Assembly: GCF_014898055.3 (NCBI RefSeq)
Contig: NW_023601212.1
Coordinates: forward strand, 32,724,329-32,788,328
DNA length: 64,000 nucleotides
Reading direction: 5' to 3'
DNA from: Talpa occidentalis
Taxonomy: Eukaryota > Chordata > Mammalia > Eulipotyphla > Talpidae
Positions 42,341 to 51,300 of this stretch are shown one piece after another. Numbering within the stretch: position 1 is the stretch's first letter; every line of letters starts with the position of its first letter. Below the pieces are notes generated by a model. The model made no database searches and was not told the origin of the DNA. It saw only the letters and a list, made by a program, of their open reading frames with translations. A program made the position numbers and the translations under genes.

Positions 42341-45300
42341 AATTGGGGGGGAAATAAATAAATAAAAATTTTTTCACATTACAAATTGGGTAATGTTACA
42401 CAAATGTAAGCTACTAATATTTCCAAAATATATTCCTATTTTATTTTATTCTTAATTATTTTGGTCTTCAAAAAACGGTATAATCAAGCTATTTAGATAT
42501 TAGGAAGAATACAAAAGGTCTACCACTTAATATTCTGCATTTTGGATATTCAGGAGGTACTGGGTGACTGACAGTCTTTGGAAATCCAGCAATCCTATTA
42601 CAATGGGCAAATAACTTCTAAAACTTGGTAGTATTTTTAGTTACTGAACGAAAAACATGGTGTTGCAAGAAGAGCAAATTAATTTTCAATATCAAACAAA
42701 TCAAAAAGAGATGAAATTACCTTGCATGTTGAATAGCCTTCGAAAAAAACTCCAGATGTTTGGAATTTAATCCATCAGTTTGTGAACAACATCCTTTGGT
42801 GACAGCTTGAATTATACGGGCCACTAAAACTCTATTAATATCTTGTGAAGGCCTGAGATACAGCTTGAAGTATACAGAGAACAATTCTTAAAAAAAAAAT
42901 TTTAAAAAAACTTGTTACATTTTTAAAAAGAAAATTATCAAAGCATATAACTTAAATGTCACAGTTCAACTGACATATTTAATAATTTCTCATAGAAAGA
43001 TTTAAAATGATGCTAATTTCTATCAATACAATTGAAATAGTCCACCAACGATGGTGCATGGGTGCCTTGGGGAAGGAAATTCTATGGGGACTCAATCTGA
43101 GGGGGTGAGGGGAAGCAAATATTGTCTAAAAAAATTTTTTTAAATAATAAATGTTAAAATAAATTAAAAAAAGAAAAACTAAGTTTACGTATACCACTTT
43201 TCAATATTATTTTTAATAAACTAATGCTATATTTCAAAGTAAAAAAAAAAAGAAAGAAATAGTCCACCAACATTTAACTATATTTTATATGAACTGCCTT
43301 CAAGGAAGAAACAACTACAGGCAGCAGAGTGTGCAAGCACCGGTTGAACAGCCAGCACTCAGATAAGCATCCTTAAAACATTAGTGTAGGAAAAAAGCAG
43401 TCATTGTCTCTGTTGATAAGAAATGTAGAAATGTGAAATGCTTTGAAAATTATATCCCAACAAATGAAAACAAAGTTACTAATTCAGGATTTTCTTCCCA
43501 TCAACAGATCACTAAAAGGTCCTCAAGAACAACAATTATGGATATCTTCCTTTTCACATGTGTATGTCATGTGGATTCTACAGAAATATAGTTTAAAATG
43601 AGAAAGATTAAGCACAAGTGTATAGGGATATAAATACCTCAAACACTAAATAGTAAGGTAAACAATTTTGAAATGATTGCTATCATATCTGATGTTAGTT
43701 AACAGAACTGTGAGCCAGTGGTTCCCAAGGTTTCCTCACTATCTAAAATAATCAAACAATGTTTAAACCATGAGTTAATATATAAAAATCTGGAGGTAAG
43801 GAAACAGGAGAGACTATATCATTTCTCACTTATAGAGAGGTGAAAACAGAAAATGCCAATAAGGACAGTATACTATATCTGACTAAAGCTCAAGCCTCAG
43901 GTCTTTTAATATATATTAGTTGGGGGAAACGATGCAAATTCTCTAAGAATCCACATGACAAAAAAAGCTGATATAAGTGAACAAAAGTCTCAGAAGAATA
44001 GAGCCAAACTTCTTCAAAACAGGCTACAGCAGTCCCTCCCTGGTGGTGGGAGGGGTTAAGTCTCAGCACTATGAACACTGCAGCATGAGTTCCATCTCCC
44101 GCCAGGGAGCTAATCCACATGGTGCAGAAGACCTCTCCTGTCTCGCCCACTGCTCCCCTCAGCAGTGTATTTCAGTGGATCCACCTGTTCTGCTCCCCAC
44201 TGTGTCTCTGGTGAATCCTCTCACCCTCCCGCACCTCTGGCCCACACCCCAGTTCTTGTAAGCATAAATAAATAAATCTTTAAAAAAAAAAAATAGGCTG
44301 CAGTGAGGAGCACTGCCCCGTGACTCAGGAACACACAAGGAGCAGATGGGAAATAATATGATATTAAAAAGGAGTAAAGAGAATAAAATAAAATCCCAAG
44401 GAACATTAGATATGGATTTCTTGAGGACTTTATACATACTCATGCCATCTGCAAACTGAAAGATATATAAGACATCTGGCTTAAAGTCATCTCAAAGACA
44501 AATCCTACTTTCACCCATTTAACACATTCTGACCTAGCAATCAAGAAACTCCAATATATTGGTCTTAATCATAACTTCCTTCCTTTGTGGTCTCTCAGTA
44601 CCACTCACCTATAAATTGTCAAAAATACCAGTTTTGTCCCTGGTACTCACACTCCCACCTTTGTGGTAAATCACTGGGTCCTCCATATTCTACTGTGATA
44701 TGTTTGACTTCCATTACCTTAGTAGTGACCTGACAACTGTCTACGCCAGTGGATATTTGTGAGTCTTATTCTTTCTACTACATTTAACAAAGCCAGTCAC
44801 ACAGTTGAAAGTCTCTTGCTTTTGCTTTTATGAAACCTCAGTCTGGTGGTTTTCTTCTTTCTGCCTTAATTATGATTGAGCTTAGGTATCAATGATCTGT
44901 GAATTCACTATACTCAAACATATCTATCGATATATCATGTTGAATTATCATTTTTGGTTTGTTTTTTTCTGCTACTGAATTGTCATCTCTTTGAGGACAA
45001 GGGATGTCATCTTTCAATTCTGTAAGTCCAGTTCTGATAGCAGGCACCCAACATATTCTTAGCAATAATAGTCCAAAAAGTATATAATAAATAAAAAATG
45101 TCACATTATATAACTACATAATTTTATTAAGACACTGTAACTCTCTGAAGTCACTTGAGGGATGGGGATTCAGAAAGATTGTCTGCTTTCTTTTTGGTGA
45201 AATTTCATAAGCAAAAACTCACAGAGGGCCTCCCTGGTGGCACAAGGGTTAAATTCTCAGCTCTATCAAGCTATCCCCAGACACTGCAGCATGAGTTCGA

Positions 45301-48300
45301 TCCCGGGCCAGGGAACTAACCCACCTGGTACAGGAGACCTCTCCTGTCTTGCTTATCGCTCGCCTCAGCAGTGTATTTCGGTAGATCTGCCTGTTCTGTT
45401 TCCCATTATGTCTCTGGTGAATCCTCCCACCCTTCACACCTCTGGTCTACACCCCAGTTCTTGTATGCATAAATAAATAAAATAAATCTTTTAAAAAAAA
45501 AAAATTACAGAAAACATACCTAGCCACTGTTGCTGAGATATTTCACACCAGTATTTTCTCACTGAAAGAATGTCCTTTAGCAATATGTTGCTACAGTCAG
45601 CTCCATAAATGGGACCGTTAGATGACTCTTTCACTGTATCCATAACATAATTCAAAAGTTCTGGACATTTTAGCCTGGGTGCTCCTATTTAAAAATAAAA
45701 TCAACAAACAAAAACATATAAATTTAAATAAATTAGCAGACAAATGGGATAGAATTGAGAGACCAAAAATAAACCCATACTTATGTGGACAATCTGTGAC
45801 ATGGGAACCAAGAGTATAGAATGAAGAAAGGAAAGTCTCTTCAAAAAATGGTGTTGGGCTCAAAGAGCTAGAAAAACAACAACAACAACAACAAAAACCC
45901 TAAAGCCATTGGAAGAGAGAAAATAATAAAAAATAAAGCAGAAATAAATGAAATAGAAATTAAAAAAGTAATCCAAAAGATTAACAAAACCAAAAGTTGG
46001 TTCTTTGAAAAAATAAAAATAGACAAACCTCTAGCCAGGCTCACAAAGAAAAAACTGGAGAAAACACTTATAAATAGGATTATAAGTAAAAAAGGAGAAA
46101 TCACAACAGACTCAGCAGAAATCAAAAGAATAATCAGAGATTATTATGAACATTTACATGCAAACAAATTCAACAACCTGGAAGAGATGGACAAATACCT
46201 AGAACAATGTAATCATCCAAAGCTGGATAAAGAAGAAACAGAACAACTAAACAGACCAATTACAAGCAGTGAAATTGAAGCAGTAATCAAAGCACTCCCC
46301 AAAAACAAAAGCCTAGGCCCATACGGCTTCACAAATGAATTCTACCAAACATTCAGCTGCAAATTCGTGCCTATCCTACCCAAAACTCTTTCAAAAAATT
46401 GAAAAAGAAGGAATACTACCAAATACATTCTACAAAGCCGCCATTACACTAATACCAAAACCAAAGAAAGACAGCACAAAAAAAGAAAACTACAGGCCAA
46501 TCTCCCTAATGAACACTGATGCAAAAATCCTCAACAAAATCCTTGCCAACAGACTCCAACAATGCATCAAAGGGATAATAAACCACAATCAAGTAGGATT
46601 CATCCCAGGGGCACAAGGATGGTTCAACATACGAATATCGGTAAGTGGAATCCAACACATCAACAAAAAAGAAAAAAGAAAAACCATACGATCATATCAA
46701 TAGATGCTGAGAAAGCATTCGACAAAGTCCAACATCCCTTTATGATGAAGACAGTTGAAATTCTCGGGATAGAAAGAACATACCTTAACATGGTAACAGC
46801 CATATATGACAAACCCACTGCCAATATTATTCTCAATGGAGAAAAATTGAAGGCCTTTCCTTTAAGATCAGGAAGAAGACAAGGATGTCCTCTCTCACCA
46901 CTGCTCTTTGATATAATACTGGAGGTCCTAGCCAGAGCAATAAGACAAGAGAAAGACGTACAAGGAATCCAAATAGGGAAAGAAGAAGTAAAACTATCAC
47001 TATTTGCAGATGCTATGTCAATATACATGGAGAACCCCAAAAGCTCTACAGAAAAACTACTCAAAATAATCAACCAGTTTAGTAAAGTAGCAGGATACAA
47101 AATCAACACACAAAAATCAGTAGCCTTCCTATACACAATCAATCAATCTGAAGAAGAAATCAAGAAAACTATCCCTTTTATAATTGAAACAAAAAAATCA
47201 AATACTTGGGAATAAATCTAACAAAAGAGGTGAAAAACCTATACAAAGAAAATTATAAAATACTCTTAAAAGAAATAGAAGAAGACACAAAGAAATGGAA
47301 AGACATCCCCTGCTCATGGATTGGAAGAATTAACATTATTAAAATGGCCATCCTCCCAAAAGCAATATACAGATTCAACACTATTCCAATAAAAATTTCA
47401 ATGACATTCTTCAAAGAAACAGAATAAATACTGATGAAATTCATATGGAACCACAAAAAACCACGAATAGCCAAAGCCCTACTGATGAAAACTAAAGAGA
47501 AAGGAGATATCACACTTCCAAACTTCAAGCTATACTATAAAGCCACAATAATTAAAACAGTTTGGTACTGGAACAAAAACAGACACACAGACCAATGGAA
47601 CCGAATAGAGATCCCAGAAATAAAATCACACTAATATGGACAACTAATCTTTGACAAAGGAGCAAAGAAAATGCAATGGAACATGGACAGTTTGTTCAAT
47701 AAATGGTGCTGGGAAAACTGGACCACCACATGCAAAAAAATGAAACTAGACCACCACCTCTCACCATGCACAAATATCAACTCAAAATGGATAAAAGACC
47801 TGGACATAAGACCTGAAACCATAAAATATATAGAAGAAAACATAGGTAAAACACTACAAAGCACACATCTCAGTAACATCTTTAAAGACTCATTACCCAA
47901 AGCAAAGAAAGTCAAGCAAAAGATAAACATCTGGGATTACATCAAACTGAAAAGCTTCTGCACAGCAAAAGAGACAATAACCAAAACAGAGAGACACCCC
48001 ACTGATTAGGAAAAAATTTTTGCACGCCAGTCAACTGATAAGGGACTGATCACAAAGATACACAAAGAACTCACATGACTCAACAAAAACAAAGTAAATA
48101 ATCCAGTCAAGAAATGGGCAGAAGAACTTAAAAGACATATCTCCAAAGAGGAAATGCAAATGGCCAACAGGCATATGAAAAAATGTTCAACATCCCTTAT
48201 TATCAGAGAAATGCAAATCAAAACCACATTGAGATACCACCTTACACCAGTAAGAATGGCATCTATTAAAAAAACTAGCAACAACAAATGTTGGCAAGGA

Positions 48301-51300
48301 TGTGGTGGGAGTGCATACTGGTCCAACCACTATGGAAAGCTGTCTGGAGGTTCCTCAGACTTCTAAAAATGTAGTTACCATATGACCCAACAAAAACACT
48401 GATTCAAAAAAAACACCTGCACCCCTATGTTTATTGCAGCACTATTTACAATAGGTAAAACCTGGAAATAACCCAAATTCTCAAAAATAGATGACTGGAT
48501 CAAGAAGATGTGGTATATATACACAATGGAATATTATTCAGCAATCAAAAAAAGATAAAACTCTTGCCATTCGCAGCAACGTGGATGGAGCTAGAAGGAA
48601 TTATGCTCAGTGAAATAAGCCAGAAGAAAAAAGAAAAACATCGGATGGCTTCACTTACAGCAGGAATACAGGAAAACCAATAAGACATCAGTGTAAAAAA
48701 ATAACAACAGTACAAAACACAACAAAGCAAAAACGGATGGATAATTATAAATCAGAGACATACTGCAGGGGAGGAGGAGGGAGAGGGATCAGAGAGAGGG
48801 AGGGAGGAGCACAAGGGACTGAGGTGATGGTGCAGGGGTGCACTGGGGAAGGAAATTCCATGGGGGTGAAAACACTTGAGGGGGTGAGGGGAAGCAAATG
48901 TTGTTTAAAAATGAACGATGTGGGGCCTCCCCAGTGGCGCAGCGGTTGAGCGCTGGGTTGCGAAGCTGCCCGCAGCCTCTGCGGCTCCAGTTCGATCCCC
49001 GGCTGCTCCCCGGCCACCGGAGGAGGGTCCCACATGGCGCGCAGACCTCTCCTGCCGCCCGCTGCTCCCCTCAGCAGTGTACTTCGGTCCTTCTGCCTGC
49101 TCTGCTCCCCGCTCTGGCTCTGGTGAATTCTCTCACCCTCCCGCGCTTCTGACTGTACCCAGTGCTTGTATAAACAAAACAAACAAACAAATAAATAAAT
49201 AAATAAATAAAACATGCCTCTATAAAAAAAAAATTAAAAAAAAAAAAAAAATGAACGATGATGCAAAAAAACCTTTTTTTAAAAAAAATTGCACATGTTC
49301 TAAGGACATACATATAGCATTAAAAGGACAAATATTTAATTCTTTTAATTTTTGGACCAAGTCATGATAATATAATAAATTTCCATAATACCTTCTTAAA
49401 AAAAAAAAGTGTTGGGAAAATTGAACAGACACATCAAAAGAATGAAACTACACCACAATCTTACACCATATACAAAAAATGCCTCCAATGTAAAAAAGAC
49501 TCGCACATAAGACCTGAAACCATAAAATGCATTGAAAAAAACATAGGCAAAATACATTACCACATCAGCTTCACAGATGTCTCTGGGGATTCAACTCCAA
49601 CAGCAAGGGAAACAAAAGCAAAAATAAACAAATGGGACTAAATCAAACTAAAAAGCTTCTGCACAGTGAAAAGAAATTACCATTAAAACAAAAAACACCC
49701 AAATGAATGGGAGAAAATATTTACACATCATACATCCGACCAGGTACTAATATCCAAGATCTACAGAGAACTCAACAACTCAATAAAAAGCCCAATCAAA
49801 AAATGGGCAGAGAAGTTAAATAGACACTTCTTCAAAGAAGACATATAAATGGCACACAGGCACATTATAAAATGCTCATCATCACTCATCTTTAGGGAAA
49901 TGCACATCAAAACCACAATGAGATACCATTCTCACACTTCTCAAAAAGGATCATGTCAGAATGACCAAAAACAAGTGTTGGCGAGGATATGGAGGGAAAA
50001 GGAACCGTGGTACACTGTTGGTGAAAATGTCATTTATTTATAATAAGTAACACTACTTACTTTTATTTGCACATTTGATGAAATATTTGACCAAGCTGCT
50101 GATTTCTTGCATCTTTTTCTGCCTGGAGGCTTGTTTTGAGGTTGATGTATTTGTTTTTGCTATTCTGAGACATTCTGTTTCTTTCTGAATATATTTCTGT
50201 AAAAATCTTCAAGAAAACAAATGGAATTTCAGAAACACATTTAATGCTTAAATTGTCATAAATTTCAGAAAGTCCTTCATGCCATCATAAAGAACATCTT
50301 TTATACCACACTGCTTTGAACAGTGTACCAGCTAAGTGAAACAGTCCTACAATACTAGTTTAAAGTATTGTCTTCAAAGATCTTAATCAGTAATCTCATG
50401 ATTTTCTATTGCTTTACTGACTAAGGGCTCTCGATGCTTTCTCATCTGTTTGTTATCTGTATATGATTTGCCTCTTTCGTAGGCAGTAAGCAACATTGCT
50501 AGTCTTTACATGAAGACTGACTGGAAGATAATCACGATTAGTTGGGAGGGTCAGGTACCTATTTGGCCTACCTGATCAACTTATAGAAAACAGTACTCTT
50601 CTTTAGACAACTATATTTGTGGTATCTGAAAAAACTAAGTAGTCAGAGGAAAGGAGGCCACCTATTTTAAATGTAATCTACATTCAAATCTATCAGTCGA
50701 TCTAATTACCTTTGAGCTAAAAGTAAAAGAAGAATGCTCACCTTTTCTATTGACTGCAAATGTTTCAAGCTTCTTAATATTCTACATTAATTTAAAATAT
50801 TTTATTCATTTTTTTTCCTAAAGCTTACTATCTATTTCTAGTTGGAAGTGAACTTCAACTTCTGGTGGAAAATAATGTCTTAATGTAAAAATGCATCAGT
50901 TTTGTTTGCCACTCCAGTCCTGCAATCATTTGTGTCTTTTCAATATCTGAATTTTGTTTAACTGCAGTAATATGGAATTATTCTAATTCCTTTTACTTGT
51001 TGTATTATAACTTAACATATAGCAATGACAGGATAATATTTCAAGATGTCAAAGTAATAATCAAGAATGTATTCTTTCATCGATTGATTTACATATTAGT
51101 TCTTTCCACTATCATTTATTCTCTCACGGGAGTCTAATTAAAAAAAAAAACCGGGCCTCCCGGGTGGCGCAGCGGTTGAGCACTGGGTTGCGAAGCTGCC
51201 CGCAGCCTCTGCAGCGCCGGTTCAATTCCCGGCTGCTCCCTGGCCACCGGAGGAGGGTCTCACGGTGCGCGGACCTCTCCTGCCACCCGCTGCTCCCCTC

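Larger units (their letters stand above)
45859..49408 (+). mobile_element. Younger L1 insertion, 5'-truncated, with nested SINE and 3' flank
   Basis: Flanked by GTGTTGGG (45851-45858, 49409-49416). It holds ORF2 from before the reverse transcriptase to the C-terminus, split by frameshifts and stops (46187, 46335, 46562, 47206, 47434, 47671). The endonuclease domain is missing. The 3'UTR ends near 48905, SINE copy 23 is nested, and 49261-49408 is a probable 3'-transduced flank with a second A-tail. Confidence 0.92.

Noticed and set aside
46660..47142. 160-codon minus-strand frame
   Set aside because: Exact antisense shadow of the L1 reverse transcriptase on the plus strand.
48745..49215. 156-codon minus-strand frame, and similar frames in other SINEs
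   Set aside because: Frames within SINE-A bodies recur at every copy with the same peptides; they are repeat-derived, not genes.
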